Shown: positions 8,634-18,429, numbered from the stretch's first letter. The stretch is DNA of 33,530 nucleotides from Gemmataceae bacterium (GCA_026419115.1 JAOAAA010000032.1:1-33530), one strand, 5' to 3'. Notes: a model not told the origin generated them from the letters alone. Numbers and translations are program-made.

Positions 8634-10559
8634 ATGTTGATTGGTCAAACTATTGGGCCGTTCACTATCGAGAAGGAACTCGGTTCCGGTGCGATGGGGA
8701 CCGTCTATCGTGCCAAAATGAGTCGCGAAGGCCACCCCGATCGGTTAGTGGCTTTGAAAGTGATTTCTTTTGCCCTTTCTGCCAACGAGTCGGCCCTTGC
8801 TCGCTTTGAACGAGAAGCGAAAATCCTCAAACAACTCAAGCATCCGAATATCGTTCGGCTTTTAGCTTCGGGGAGCTATCGGGATACTCCCTTTTTTGCT
8901 ATGGAGTATATAGAAGGAAAATCACTCGATCGGATCATTCAGAATCGTCGCCTCTCGTGGGAAGAAGTCGTTGATTATGGTCGTCAACTCTGTGCGGCTC
9001 TTCAACATGCTCATGAAAAAGGGATTATCCATCGCGATTTGAAACCTTCCAACCTGATGATCACCAACGAAGGCATTCTCAAACTAACCGATTTTGGGAT
9101 TGCCAAAGATGTCGATGTCACTGCTCTCACCGGAGCGAATAACACAATCGGGACAGCGGCCTACATGTCTCCCGAGCAATGTCGCGGCGAAAAAAATCTC
9201 ACCGGTCGCAGTGACCTGTACTCCCTTGGGATCGTGTTTTATGAACTCCTCACGGGGCAGAAACCTTTTAATGCAGAATCTCCCGTAGATATGTTTCTGA
9301 TGCATGTGAACGGTAAGTTTGTTCGACCTGCCAAACTCAACCCCGATATTCCGATTTGGCTGGATAATCTGGTCTGTCAACTGATGGAAAAATCGCCCGA
9401 TCGGCGACCTCTCGATGCCGAAACAGTCGGACGGGCATTAGAGGAGATTTCGGAAAAGGTTCACACTCAACGCAGCGTGGGTGCCGATGTGGCCAATGCT
9501 CGCGCCATTGATCGTCCTTTGAACGAAATGGACCCAAACGCTCAGGATCGTTCCGCAGCCCAAGCCATTCGGGCCGGCAAAAAGAAGAAGAAACTCCGCA
9601 AAAAATCCCAACCCTTTTACACCAAGGGTTGGTTCGTCATTATTGCCTGCATCTTGTTGATCGGCTTGTTTGGCTACGTCCTTTGGGAATTTGCGATTCG
9701 CCCCCCTTCCCAATCTGTGCTTCTCGCTCGGATTGAAGGAGCCAAGGAAAACGACTCGAAATTGGAATTGATTAGCCGCTATTTCGAGTTGTATGGGAAA
9801 AAGGAAGACGAAATCACCACGAAAGTGCGTGGCCTGCAACGCGATATCCTTGCCTTGGAGAAAGAACGGGTTCTGATGAATCGTTACTCGAAGGAGAATC
9901 TTCGGGCCAAACCCTCAGATGGTGACGATCCGGACGCCTACCGGAAAACCATGGCTGCTTTTGCTGCCGAAGATGATGGGGATACTGCAGCGGCTTTGAC
10001 CCTGTGGAAGGAACTTTCCGCCTACTCGAACGATCCTAACCCTGAAAAGGCCGTGTGGGGTTGGGTGGCAGACAAACATCAACAAGAGATTGTTAATGCC
10101 ACGAAGATTATTCTCGAAGAAATCGCTAGGAAAAGACGAGAAGCTCGGTTGGGGGATCGGGATAATTCCTTCGCAGACGATTTTGAACGCCAAGCAGCGG
10201 ATGCCCTGCGCCTAGAAGAATACAAAGATTTTTCTCGGGCTTATGAACGGTGGACCCGTTTGCGGGACCTAACAAAAGCCGATCCAACGCGGAGAAGTTA
10301 TAAACTCCTTGCTGCCTCGCGGGCCAAGGAATTATTGACCAAAAAAGATAAACCTGATGGGGCCGAGAGATTAGCCCTAGTAAACTCGTTGATCGAATTG
10401 TCTCGTGAACCGAGTAAAAATGTCGAGGCCGAATTAGCGATTCGCAGAAATGCTCGATTCCTACTACGAGAGCTGGCCGAAGTGTACGCCAACGAACCGG
10501 GCGAACTTGGTAAAGCGATTGAGCTGGCCAAGAAACTCGTCGCAGAATCCCCGAAATAA
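8634..10559 (+). CDS. Membrane Ser/Thr protein kinase with helical C-terminal domain
   Basis: This 641-aa protein starts at ATG 8634, giving MLIGQTIGPF directly before the kinase fold. Catalytic motifs are intact: LGSGAMGTVY (16-25), Lys42, HRDLKPSN (133-140), DFG (153-155) and GTAAYMSPEQ (173-182). The kinase domain ends near 270. A Lys-rich cytoplasmic stretch precedes one membrane helix (about 332-352, GWFVIIACILLIGLFGYVLW). The C-terminal 285 residues are helical and charged, with a TPR-like pattern (for example AAFAAEDDGDTAAALTLWKEL), and lie on the far side of the membrane. The layout is that of a receptor kinase sensing an extracytoplasmic cue. It probably shares a transcript with the GH10-like gene; a role as its partner is inference. 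Confidence 0.9.
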   Translation: MLIGQTIGPFTIEKELGSGAMGTVYRAKMSREGHPDRLVALKVISFALSANESALARFEREAKILKQLKHPNIVRLLASGSYRDTPFFAMEYIEGKSLDRIIQNRRLSWEEVVDYGRQLCAALQHAHEKGIIHRDLKPSNLMITNEGILKLTDFGIAKDVDVTALTGANNTIGTAAYMSPEQCRGEKNLTGRSDLYSLGIVFYELLTGQKPFNAESPVDMFLMHVNGKFVRPAKLNPDIPIWLDNLVCQLMEKSPDRRPLDAETVGRALEEISEKVHTQRSVGADVANARAIDRPLNEMDPNAQDRSAAQAIRAGKKKKKLRKKSQPFYTKGWFVIIACILLIGLFGYVLWEFAIRPPSQSVLLARIEGAKENDSKLELISRYFELYGKKEDEITTKVRGLQRDILALEKERVLMNRYSKENLRAKPSDGDDPDAYRKTMAAFAAEDDGDTAAALTLWKELSAYSNDPNPEKAVWGWVADKHQQEIVNATKIILEEIARKRREARLGDRDNSFADDFERQAADALRLEEYKDFSRAYERWTRLRDLTKADPTRRSYKLLAASRAKELLTKKDKPDGAERLALVNSLIELSREPSKNVEAELAIRRNARFLLRELAEVYANEPGELGKAIELAKKLVAESPK

Positions 10560-10599
10560 TCTGGGCTGGCCAACAAAGACGAATCCACATGGGCTGGGA

Positions 10600-10926
10600 T
10601 TAGGCGGCCAACGCAGGCAAAGATTCTTGGATCGCTCGCACATGTTTACAAACATGATACGGGTTTTTGGACCCTTTATAAATCGCATCGGCACAGGTGC
10701 AATGCCACTTGACGCCGCCCGTCCATAATCTCTCCAAGGCGATTTGATATTTCTCACGTCCACCTAACACCTCCCAAGTCATCAGGCATCCCTCTTCAGT
10801 TGCATCGGGATTGCGATAGATCACTCGGAAGCCGTATAAACGGGGCGTTCTTTTGCGATTGGGACCAGGCAATAGGCCAATCGTCATACCACAGGTCATG
10901 GGTACTGGAGTTATCATAATCATCAA
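10600..10926 (-). CDS. Small SWIM-type zinc-finger protein
   Basis: This is a protein of up to 108 aa. Near the C-terminus it carries WHCTCADA followed by HVCKHVRAI, giving Cys76-x-Cys78 and Cys93-x-His95, which matches the SWIM zinc-finger pattern CxCx(n)CxH. The preceding part has a short strand-rich segment (LYGFRVIYRN, CLMTWEVLGG). Similar short SWIM proteins occur in planctomycetes; their role, probably DNA or protein binding, is not established. The start is uncertain because several ATG codons occur in the first 14 positions and none has a clear Shine-Dalgarno sequence. It converges on the membrane kinase gene, with 40 bp between the two stops. Confidence 0.7.
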   Translation of the reverse strand: MMIMITPVPMTCGMTIGLLPGPNRKRTPRLYGFRVIYRNPDATEEGCLMTWEVLGGREKYQIALERLWTGGVKWHCTCADAIYKGSKNPYHVCKHVRAIQESLPALAA

Positions 10927-11265
10927 TAAAGTTAGGGTTGGATGTTATTGAGTTTACCCTTGAGAGAAGAGAAATACGATGTGAGTAGGTCCGATTTTTC
11001 CGAATATATCGCCCCGATTCCCCGTGATAGAAACACAACCTGACGGAGGCCGATTGTGGCTTGCTAGTTATAACAGTTTTAACGATTCTCACTTTGGGGC
11101 TGGCATTAGCGAAGATCAAAGTTGGAAATCGGGTCCATGTCTCGTCATTTCTTTTGGTAAGTTAGGAAAGACGGGTAATCTTTCCGTTTAGAAATCATGT
11201 GAAACCTATAAAATATCTAAGAGTGAATCGCTTCGTCCCCTCGTGGGTCTTAAGGACAACCTACC
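10927..11265. other. Intergenic region upstream of tricorn gene and SWIM gene
   Basis: About 339 bp lie between two divergently transcribed genes. I see no gene. The part near 11200 is AT-rich and holds TATAAAAT at 11207-11214, a possible -10 element for the tricorn gene without a convincing -35 box. AAGGA near 11252-11257 serves as ribosome binding site for the GTG start at 11266. Confidence 0.5.
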
Positions 11266-14200
11266 GTGAAACGTATCCTATTTTTCTTGACCGTGTTGGT
11301 ATTCTCCCCTTCTGTCGGGGCACAGGAACCAATCAAATTTGCCCGCACCCCAGACATCTCACCCGATGGCAAAAGAGTGGCTTTCAGCTACTTGGGCGAT
11401 ATTTGGATTGTGGAGGCTATCGGCGGAGTCGCTCGTCCATTGACCACGCATGAAGCGCATGATTATGCCCCCTTCTTCTCTCCCGATGGGCGATATATCG
11501 CCTTTTCGTCCAATCGTCATGGGAGTTACGATGTGTTTGTTGTGCCGAGCTATGGTGGGAAACCCAAACGATTGACCTTTGATTCGGCACAGGATGTCGT
11601 TATTGGTTGGAGCCGCGATGGAAAAAATATCTTATTCACCTCGAACCGATCGGCCTCTTATCCCTCGAATAGCGAAGTTTACAGCGTTCCGATGGAAGGA
11701 GGTCGAGAAACGAAACTTCCCTATCTCGAAGCCAAAGACGTGAACTTTGCACCAAACGGGGCCGCCGCCTTCGTTCGCGGACCGGGAACTTGGTATCGCA
11801 AAGGTTATCGTGGTTCCTCGAACGATGATATTTGGTTGGCCTCAGCCGATGGCAAAATTGTCAAACGCCTGACCGATTTCAACGCTCAGGATTCGTTCCC
11901 AAATTTCTCGCCAGATGGCAAGAAATTATATTACGTCTCGGAGGTGGGAAGCCAATTTGGAAATGTCACCGTTCAAGATATGGACCCCAGCCAAAATCCT
12001 CCTGTACCGGTGGGAAAACCCCGTGTTCTTACGAATCACAAGGATGACCCCGTTCGGCGACTTCGTCTAAGCGGCAATGGCGAATGGCTTGTTTACGAAT
12101 GTGGCACCGATATTTGGATTGCCAACGCCAAAGATGGTTCCACTCGAAAGTTAGCGATCGAAGTTCATGCCGATGAGAAGAGCAACAGCGAACGGGTTGT
12201 GACCTACACGCGGGACATCAGTGAATATGCCATTAGCCCCGACGAAAACTTTGTGGCCTTTGTGGTGCATGGGGAAGTATTCGTCATGCCTCTTCGTGGT
12301 GGGAAAGCCACACGGGTGACCGATACCCCTGCAGTGGAGCATGGCCTTTCTTGGTCGAAAGATGGGAAAAAACTGCTGTTTATTTCGGATCGTACTGGTT
12401 ACGAAGACATTTATTCCGTCGAGTCGGATGATCCGGCCGTGCCAGAATTGACCAAAACGGGGAAATTCAAAGTCACCCAAATTACGAAAAATACCGACAC
12501 GGAATTTGGCGCTAATTTCACACCCGATGGTTCGCGAATTCTTTTCATTCGCGGCGGAAAATTGGTCAGCATTAAAAACGATGGGACCGACGAAAAAATT
12601 CTCGTCAAAGAACCGCGTGTGTTCGACTATGACTGGTCGCCCGACGGGAAATACATCGTATATGCCCGCAGCGATGGTTCGTTTGCCAGTGAGTTATACA
12701 TCATTCCCAGCGATGGCTCGAAAGAACCGGTGAACATTACCCGCTATGCCACCTTCAACGGCGATGTGAGCTGGAATAATCCTAACGGCAAAATTGCCTT
12801 TCTCAGTGAACGTCGTGGTTCAACCACCATGTATGTGCTTAGCCTGCAAAAGCCCACCCCCGCGAGCGGCTTAGGGGGGGGGACTTTCTCGGGTGAAATT
12901 GACTGGGAGGATATTCATCTGCGCGTGAATCGCCCCAGTCCAATTAATGCCCGCGAAGGAACCATCTCGAAAAACGGTCGCTTTATCGCCTTCCGAGATA
13001 CCATCGGGGCAGGAGACTTGTGGGTGGCCGATTCCGATGGAACTTCAGCCTTGAAGATCACCAGCAACGGGACCGGTCCCCGACAAATCCGCTGGACCAG
13101 CGGCAACTACATTTATTTCTTGGATACACAGGGGCAATTACGTTTCACCTCGGTAGGTCTGGGACTTGGGGCAGCCACGGGAACGACTCCTACCCCCAAT
13201 ACGGTGAACTTCACGGCCAAAATGACGATCCGTCAGAACGAAGAATTTACCGAAATGTTCGAGCAAGCCTGGCGGGCCTTGAATGATAGCTTTTACGATG
13301 AGAAACATCACGGTCTCGATTGGGTGGCCATCCGCAATAAATATCGGCCGATCATCGATCATGTGAGCATGAAAGAGGATTTGTATTCCCTCGTCAGCCT
13401 CATGCTCGGGGAACTTAATGCTTCGCATTTAGGAATCTCAGGCAATCTCCGAAATCCCGACGAACTCACCGCTGACCTTGGTTTACTCTTCGACGATTCC
13501 TACACAGGGCCGGGATTGAAAGTCGCCGAGAAACTCCGTCGTGGACCAGCAGATAAACGGGGCTTGAATCTGAATGTGGGTGACATCATTCTCAGTATCG
13601 ATCGAGAAGAAATTACCGAAAAAACCAACCTTTCTAAACTTCTCAATGGTCGAATCGGCGAAACGGTCACCCTTGAAGTCACCTCCAACCCCAGCGATCC
13701 GAAATCGCGTCGCAAAGTGGATATTCAAGCCGTCAATCGTTCGGTAATCTCAGATTTAATGTATCAACGCTGGGTCCGCAACAATGCCGAAACCGTAGCC
13801 AAAGCCAGCGGCGGAAAAATCGGTTACATTCATATCCCTTCGATGGATGAGAACGGCCTTGAAGTGTTTGTTCGCTCACTTTACTCGGATAATTACGACA
13901 AAGAAGCCATCGTGATTGATGTCCGCTACAACGGGGGAGGGTTCACACACGATCAAGTTCTGAACTACCTCTCGTTGAAGGAGCATACCATTTTCAAACA
14001 ACGGGGGGGGGGCGAAGGCCTTGTCTTACGCTCGTTCGATCGGAAATGGATCAAACCTTCTGCCGTGCTGATTAACAATCGTTCCTATTCCGATGCCGAA
14101 ATCTTCCCCGCTGCCTTCCGAACCATGGGGCTAGGAAAAGTGATTGGTCAGTCGACAGGGGGCATGGTGATTGGGACCGGAAGCACCCAGTTGATTGATG

Positions 14201-14523
14201 GCTCGTCCTTCCGGTTGCCGCGCATCGGAGTTTACACCTCGAAAGGAATCAATATGGAGAAGGAGGGCGTTCATCCGGATGTCCCCGTCGATGCCCTTCC
14301 CGAGGATATTGCCAAAGGGATCGACCACCAGTTGAACAAAGCCGTCGAGGTTTTAACAGCCGAAGTGGTTGCATGGAAAAAGGCACGGGGAATCGACTCT
14401 GGTGCCGGTACGGGGGCCACAACGACGCCCACTCCGATGAAGACGCCCACTCCCACACCAATGACAATGCCTACACCCGCACCGACTCCCACTCCGGCGC
14501 CCACGCCCGTGAAGAAAGATTAA
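11266..14523 (+). CDS. Tricorn-type exported protease (S41 family)
   Basis: This 1085-aa protein has a signal peptide (about residues 1-19, ending SVGAQ). The N-terminal 600 residues form WD40/PD40-type propellers with repeated SPDGK/IAFSSN motifs, followed by the tricorn core, a PDZ domain (about 745-825) and the S41 peptidase domain. The tricorn catalytic residues seem present: Ser720-His721 in NASHLG, Ser942 in YSDAEIFP, and Glu1000 (or Glu998) in NMEKEGVHPD. It probably degrades peptides in the periplasm. The last 45 residues are a Thr/Pro repeat tail of TPTP type, perhaps a flexible or wall-associated extension. G9 (12874-12882) and G10 (14003-14012) runs encode Gly triplets. The start is GTG with AAGGA upstream. 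It appears monocistronic. Confidence 0.93.
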   Translation: MKRILFFLTVLVFSPSVGAQEPIKFARTPDISPDGKRVAFSYLGDIWIVEAIGGVARPLTTHEAHDYAPFFSPDGRYIAFSSNRHGSYDVFVVPSYGGKPKRLTFDSAQDVVIGWSRDGKNILFTSNRSASYPSNSEVYSVPMEGGRETKLPYLEAKDVNFAPNGAAAFVRGPGTWYRKGYRGSSNDDIWLASADGKIVKRLTDFNAQDSFPNFSPDGKKLYYVSEVGSQFGNVTVQDMDPSQNPPVPVGKPRVLTNHKDDPVRRLRLSGNGEWLVYECGTDIWIANAKDGSTRKLAIEVHADEKSNSERVVTYTRDISEYAISPDENFVAFVVHGEVFVMPLRGGKATRVTDTPAVEHGLSWSKDGKKLLFISDRTGYEDIYSVESDDPAVPELTKTGKFKVTQITKNTDTEFGANFTPDGSRILFIRGGKLVSIKNDGTDEKILVKEPRVFDYDWSPDGKYIVYARSDGSFASELYIIPSDGSKEPVNITRYATFNGDVSWNNPNGKIAFLSERRGSTTMYVLSLQKPTPASGLGGGTFSGEIDWEDIHLRVNRPSPINAREGTISKNGRFIAFRDTIGAGDLWVADSDGTSALKITSNGTGPRQIRWTSGNYIYFLDTQGQLRFTSVGLGLGAATGTTPTPNTVNFTAKMTIRQNEEFTEMFEQAWRALNDSFYDEKHHGLDWVAIRNKYRPIIDHVSMKEDLYSLVSLMLGELNASHLGISGNLRNPDELTADLGLLFDDSYTGPGLKVAEKLRRGPADKRGLNLNVGDIILSIDREEITEKTNLSKLLNGRIGETVTLEVTSNPSDPKSRRKVDIQAVNRSVISDLMYQRWVRNNAETVAKASGGKIGYIHIPSMDENGLEVFVRSLYSDNYDKEAIVIDVRYNGGGFTHDQVLNYLSLKEHTIFKQRGGGEGLVLRSFDRKWIKPSAVLINNRSYSDAEIFPAAFRTMGLGKVIGQSTGGMVIGTGSTQLIDGSSFRLPRIGVYTSKGINMEKEGVHPDVPVDALPEDIAKGIDHQLNKAVEVLTAEVVAWKKARGIDSGAGTGATTTPTPMKTPTPTPMTMPTPAPTPTPAPTPVKKD
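14406..14515 (+). repeat. Degenerate ACNCCN repeat encoding Thr-Pro tail
   Basis: The 3' end of the tricorn gene is built from imperfect ACN-CCN hexamers, giving an alternating Thr-Pro tail with occasional Met, Lys and Ala. This low-complexity DNA could expand or contract in units of 6 bp without breaking the frame. Confidence 0.8.
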
Positions 14524-14654
14524 TGCTCGTCGTCATTCCAACGACCCATCGCGGTCGGCAGGTTTCTCACGGTCGAGATAGCATCGTGAAGAAGAACTTG
14601 AGGAAGGAATGATTCTCTTCAGAAGGAATTTTTCCTCCCAAAAGAAGAACTCAC

Positions 14655-15311
14655 CTAAGAAGGAATCTCTCCCCCAAGGATAGATATTTCTGCAAGGATG
14701 TTTTGTCGAGCAAATTCTTCCCCCACAGCATACATCCGATCCGTGAGATAAATCCGTTCGCGATCCAAAAATGAGCGTAGCACTTTCACACGAGCTACCC
14801 GATAGTCGGGTTCGGGCACAAAGGCGTATTCCTCTCGAATGGCCTTGGCGTAGCGCTCGTAACGTTTGGGGTCTGCCCCCAAGATTGAAAGGTCCGCATC
14901 TAGAAGAACTTTGGCATCGGCGTTCCAATCGCTTTGGTGGCTATGCTTGGTAGCACGGATTAAATCGGCAACCAGTTGTGCTTTGTCTTCACCAATAAAA
15001 GGCTCAAGTTCTGTTTGTGCGTAAAGGGCCGAAGTTTCCTCGTTGTCGTTTCTCTTGGGGTCATAAACCACATCATGGAACCAACCAGCGAGAAAGACCA
15101 AGTCGGGATTTTCCGCCAATGAACTGAGTTTGCCAATCACCCGAAGTACATCGTTAATGTGCTCCAAATTGTGATAAGCACGATCCGGTTGCTGATAGGC
15201 TTGAACCAAACGATCAAACACCGGATAGGCCTGAAATGGTTCCACCCCGAATTGCCCCAGCAAGCGAACCCAATAAATCTGCATAATTTCAAAGCGTTCT
15301 GGTGATACCAT
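14655..15311 (-). CDS. Predicted HD-superfamily metal-dependent phosphohydrolase
   Basis: This 218-aa protein resembles the COG4339 group of HD-domain proteins. Visible metal ligands are His47 and His51 in AYHNLEHI, His79-Asp80 in AGWFHDVVYDP, and a later Asp in LLDADLSILG. The wording YHNLEHI...WFHDVVYD...DADLSILG is typical of this group, some of which are misannotated as NMDA-receptor subunits. The substrate is unknown; nucleotides or other phosphomonoesters are likely. The gene is isolated: it converges on the tricorn gene (131 bp apart) and diverges from serA. Length is normal for the group. Confidence 0.85.
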   Translation of the reverse strand: MVSPERFEIMQIYWVRLLGQFGVEPFQAYPVFDRLVQAYQQPDRAYHNLEHINDVLRVIGKLSSLAENPDLVFLAGWFHDVVYDPKRNDNEETSALYAQTELEPFIGEDKAQLVADLIRATKHSHQSDWNADAKVLLDADLSILGADPKRYERYAKAIREEYAFVPEPDYRVARVKVLRSFLDRERIYLTDRMYAVGEEFARQNILAEISILGGEIPS

Positions 15312-15440
15312 TTCAAGCCTCTCATAGCGCTTGGTAATAAATCCTTGAAAAACTTTAGAACCTTTCGGGGAAATTATTCTTTATCGTTTGATTATTTGAA
15401 TAATTGAATTCCCTGAGTTCTCATTCAATCTCCTGACAAA

Positions 15441-15461
15441 AACCCTATAATTGCAAGGGTT
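15441..15461 (+). promoter_or_regulatory. TATAAT box inside an inverted repeat upstream of serA
   Basis: AACCCT (15441-15446) and AGGGTT (15456-15461) form a perfect 6-bp inverted repeat with a 9-nt gap. A consensus -10 element TATAAT (15446-15451) lies inside it, about 60 nt before the serA start. A repressor bound to the dyad would cover the -10 box. No strong -35 box is seen at 16-18 nt. Confidence 0.4.
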
Positions 15462-15509
15462 ATTGTAACCTTTTACGATTACTATTAGCCAAGAGAGAAC
15501 AAGAAATTC

Positions 15510-17129
15510 ATGCCAAGTGTTTTGATTTGTGACAAGTTAGAGGCTGCAGGATTAGAAGTTCTTCGTCAAGGGGGAATTGAGATCGATAATCGGCCGGGGC
15601 TATCGGGCAAGGAACTCATCGAAGCCTTGCAAAAAAACGATGGGGCCATTGTTCGTTCGGGGACTCGTTTGACAGGAGAAATTCTGGAGCAAACGGGGCG
15701 ATTACGAGCCGTCGTTCGCGCGGGGGTGGGGGTCGATAATATCGATGTGGCCACGGCTACCCGTCGGGGAATTCTGGTCATGAATACCCCCAGTGGCAAC
15801 ACGGTTTCCGCTGCCGAACATACCATTGCCCTGTTACTGGCCGTGGCCCGACATATCCCCAGTGCCGATGCCAGCATGAAACAAGGTAAATGGGAACGCG
15901 GGAAGTTTCTAGGGACCCAAGTGGCCGGCAAAACACTCGGAGTGATCGGCTTAGGACGAATCGGTCGGGAAGTAGCCCGCAGGGCCGTCGGCCTTGATAT
16001 GCAAGTGGTGGGGTATGACCCGTTAATTTCCCCCGCCAAGGCCGCAGAATTTGGCATCCGTGCGGTGGCCTCTCGAAATGAGTTACTTCCTTTGTGTGAT
16101 TTTTTGACCCTTCATATTCCCCTGACCGAAGAAACCAAAGATTTTATCGGTGCAGAGGAAATCGCCCTGATGAAAAAAGGGGCCCGCATCCTGAATGTGG
16201 CTCGGGGGGGAATCGTGAACGAACCGGCCCTAATCGCTGCCTTAGAATCGGGACATTTGGCCGGCGCAGGGTTGGATGTTTTCGAGAAAGAACCCCTGCC
16301 CAGCGATTCCCCCTTGCTCAAGGCACCGCGAATTGTTTTGACCCCGCACTTGGGGGCCTCGACCGTCGAAGCGCAAGAAGCTGTTGCCATCGAAGCAGCT
16401 CATCTTTTGGTCGATTTCCTCACCAAAGGAGTCGTGCAATGTGCCGTGAATGCCGCCGCCGTCAATCGGGCCGAATTAGAAGAGATGCGCTATTATGTTG
16501 ATCTCGCCCGCAGATTAGGCTTATTCCAATCCCAATACTCGCAGGGGACCATCCAACGGGCCGTGTTGACCTTTCGCGGGGAATTGGCCAAACGAAATCC
16601 GAAACTGTTGGTCGATGCCTTCACCGCAGGTTTGTTAGAACGTCATTTGAGTGAATCGGTCAATATCGTAAATGCTGGCTTTTTGGCTCGCGAACGGGGG
16701 ATCGAAATCCAAACGAATCTCTCAGAAGTCAAAGGAGATTTTGCCACCTTAGTGCAAACCGAACTCCATACCGATCAGGGGATTTACACGGCATCGGGCA
16801 CTTTATTTGGCAATCAGTATCCGCGTTTAGTTCAATTGGGGGCCTATCGCCTAGAGAGCTATCTGGATGGGATTATGTTGGTGTTTCCGCATCAGGATGT
16901 GCCCGGTTTGATTGGATTTTTGGGAACCGAGTTTGGTCGGCATCAAGTCAATATCGCTTCGATGCACTTGGGACGAGAAGCGCCCGGTGGAAACGCCATC
17001 GCCGTTTTGAATCTCGATTCGATGCCCTCCAGTGAAGCTCTGAAGGCGATTCTTCAGCATCCGAAAATCCATTCCGCCCAAGTGGTTCGTTTACCCGCAG
17101 CAGGGGAACATCCCATTTGGTTTGCGTAA
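15510..17129 (+). CDS. serA: D-3-phosphoglycerate dehydrogenase
   Basis: This 539-aa enzyme oxidises 3-phosphoglycerate to 3-phosphohydroxypyruvate with NAD+, the first step of serine synthesis in the cytoplasm. It is the long form. The split substrate domain and NAD domain show VRAGVGVDNIDV (69-80), the dinucleotide motif GLGRIG (147-152), LNVARGGIVNE with the catalytic Arg, and TPHLGAST with the catalytic His. The intervening ASB domain follows, and a C-terminal ACT domain (about 465-535) suggests feedback control by serine. A G7 run is at 16204-16210. The gene has its own upstream region and converges with apgM, whose product interconverts 2- and 3-phosphoglycerate. Confidence 0.96.
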   Translation: MPSVLICDKLEAAGLEVLRQGGIEIDNRPGLSGKELIEALQKNDGAIVRSGTRLTGEILEQTGRLRAVVRAGVGVDNIDVATATRRGILVMNTPSGNTVSAAEHTIALLLAVARHIPSADASMKQGKWERGKFLGTQVAGKTLGVIGLGRIGREVARRAVGLDMQVVGYDPLISPAKAAEFGIRAVASRNELLPLCDFLTLHIPLTEETKDFIGAEEIALMKKGARILNVARGGIVNEPALIAALESGHLAGAGLDVFEKEPLPSDSPLLKAPRIVLTPHLGASTVEAQEAVAIEAAHLLVDFLTKGVVQCAVNAAAVNRAELEEMRYYVDLARRLGLFQSQYSQGTIQRAVLTFRGELAKRNPKLLVDAFTAGLLERHLSESVNIVNAGFLARERGIEIQTNLSEVKGDFATLVQTELHTDQGIYTASGTLFGNQYPRLVQLGAYRLESYLDGIMLVFPHQDVPGLIGFLGTEFGRHQVNIASMHLGREAPGGNAIAVLNLDSMPSSEALKAILQHPKIHSAQVVRLPAAGEHPIWFA

Positions 17130-17223
17130 GACTATTCACGATGAAATGAATATCTCACCAACATCGATGAAAATGTTAAGCAACCCATCTGGCTTGGGTA
17201 AGAAGGATAGAGGTAAAGCTCAC

Positions 17224-18429
17224 TTAAGCGCCGTATTTCCCGAATCGACCGGCATGAGCCATCGCTAAAAGCATGAGGTATTTCGCTTCAAACTGCCCAA
17301 GTCCCCCTCGTAGACAAGCGCTCTCGCTAAATTCGGTGACCCCATCGGTCCGTGCTGTTGCAGCATGAATCAGAGTCGGAACCGGATGCCAAGAGTGCGA
17401 TTTCATTTTACTGGGGGTGCTATGGTCGCCGGTCACAATCAAGACATCGGGCTTGTTGGATGTAATCGCGGGGAGCGCCGCATCGAGCCGTTCAATCTCT
17501 GCCACTTTCTTGGCGAAATTGCCATCTTCACCGGTGGAATCGGTGTATTTGTAATGGAGAAAGAAAAAGTCGTACTGGTTCCATAATTCTTTGAGCTTCT
17601 GCGTTTGTCCTTCGAGGGTATCGCCCGCATCGATAATGTCCATCCCAACCAAACGGGCTAACCCCTTGTACATGGGGTAAACCGCGATGGCGGCACATCG
17701 CAACCCGTACACTTGCTGCATGGTTTGAATGTTGGGATAACAAGCAAACCCTCGGAGTGTGACACCGTTGGTGGGAGCATCGTTTTTGAGAATCTCGCCA
17801 ACTTGCTTCACAAATTCATTAGCCACCTGAGCCGTTTTTTGGGACGGGGTATCGCTCCCTTGTGCTAAGAGCGGGGCCACTCCTACGGCTTGGGGATCGG
17901 TATCGTTGACTTTATCGCCGAGACCTTCGCCACGGAAAACCACAACAAAGCGATGCTCTTTCACCGGTTCCACAAAAACTTCGATGTTGGGAATCCGCAC
18001 TTGGCGCATTTTCTCGACCATGGCTTGGCATCGCTCGGTCGAAGGTCGCCCAGCTCTGCGATCGGTAATTTTCCCTTGAGCATCGAGAGTGCAAAAATTG
18101 CCACGAATGGCCACATCTTTTTGAGTGACGTTAAAGTTAATCCCCAAGGCTTCGAGAATCCCTCGACCAATACGATATTGGAGCGGGTCGTAACCGAATA
18201 AGCCTAAATGCCCCGGCCCCGATCCAGGCGTGATGCCTGGCAACACAGGGATACTCAGGCCGGTGACCCCTTCGGTTGCGAGTCGATCGAGATTGGGTGT
18301 TTTCGCTGTTTCGAGTTCTGTCTTCCCGCCCGGTTCCAGAGGCAGCCCCCCTAAACCATCTGCAACCAGAAGAACGATTTTAGTTGGATTTTGCTCGCGT
18401 AATTCTGCGATCAGTTCATGAGTATTCAT
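17224..18429 (-). CDS. apgM: Cofactor-independent phosphoglycerate mutase, archaeal type
   Basis: This 401-aa member of the alkaline-phosphatase superfamily interconverts 3- and 2-phosphoglycerate in glycolysis. Motifs: metal Asp in LLVADGLGGLP (20-30), KTPNLDRLA, and the ApgM signature PGSGPGHLGLFGYDP that holds the catalytic Ser. Near the C-terminus VTGDHSTP supplies further metal ligands. Length fits ApgM (about 400 aa), not bacterial GpmI (about 510 aa). It lies 121 bp downstream of an unrecognised gene on the same strand, and converges with serA, leaving 94 bp between stops. No clear ribosome binding site precedes the ATG. Confidence 0.95.
   Translation of the reverse strand: MNTHELIAELREQNPTKIVLLVADGLGGLPLEPGGKTELETAKTPNLDRLATEGVTGLSIPVLPGITPGSGPGHLGLFGYDPLQYRIGRGILEALGINFNVTQKDVAIRGNFCTLDAQGKITDRRAGRPSTERCQAMVEKMRQVRIPNIEVFVEPVKEHRFVVVFRGEGLGDKVNDTDPQAVGVAPLLAQGSDTPSQKTAQVANEFVKQVGEILKNDAPTNGVTLRGFACYPNIQTMQQVYGLRCAAIAVYPMYKGLARLVGMDIIDAGDTLEGQTQKLKELWNQYDFFFLHYKYTDSTGEDGNFAKKVAEIERLDAALPAITSNKPDVLIVTGDHSTPSKMKSHSWHPVPTLIHAATARTDGVTEFSESACLRGGLGQFEAKYLMLLAMAHAGRFGKYGA

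Noticed and set aside
14603-14665. Repeated GAAGGAAT words between the tricorn and HD genes
   Set aside because: The copies are 8 nt, irregularly spaced, and consistent with purine-rich sequence by chance.
17130-17223. Possible terminator between serA and apgM (ACCCA-N7-TGGGT)
   Set aside because: The stem is only 5 bp and no T-run follows on either strand.
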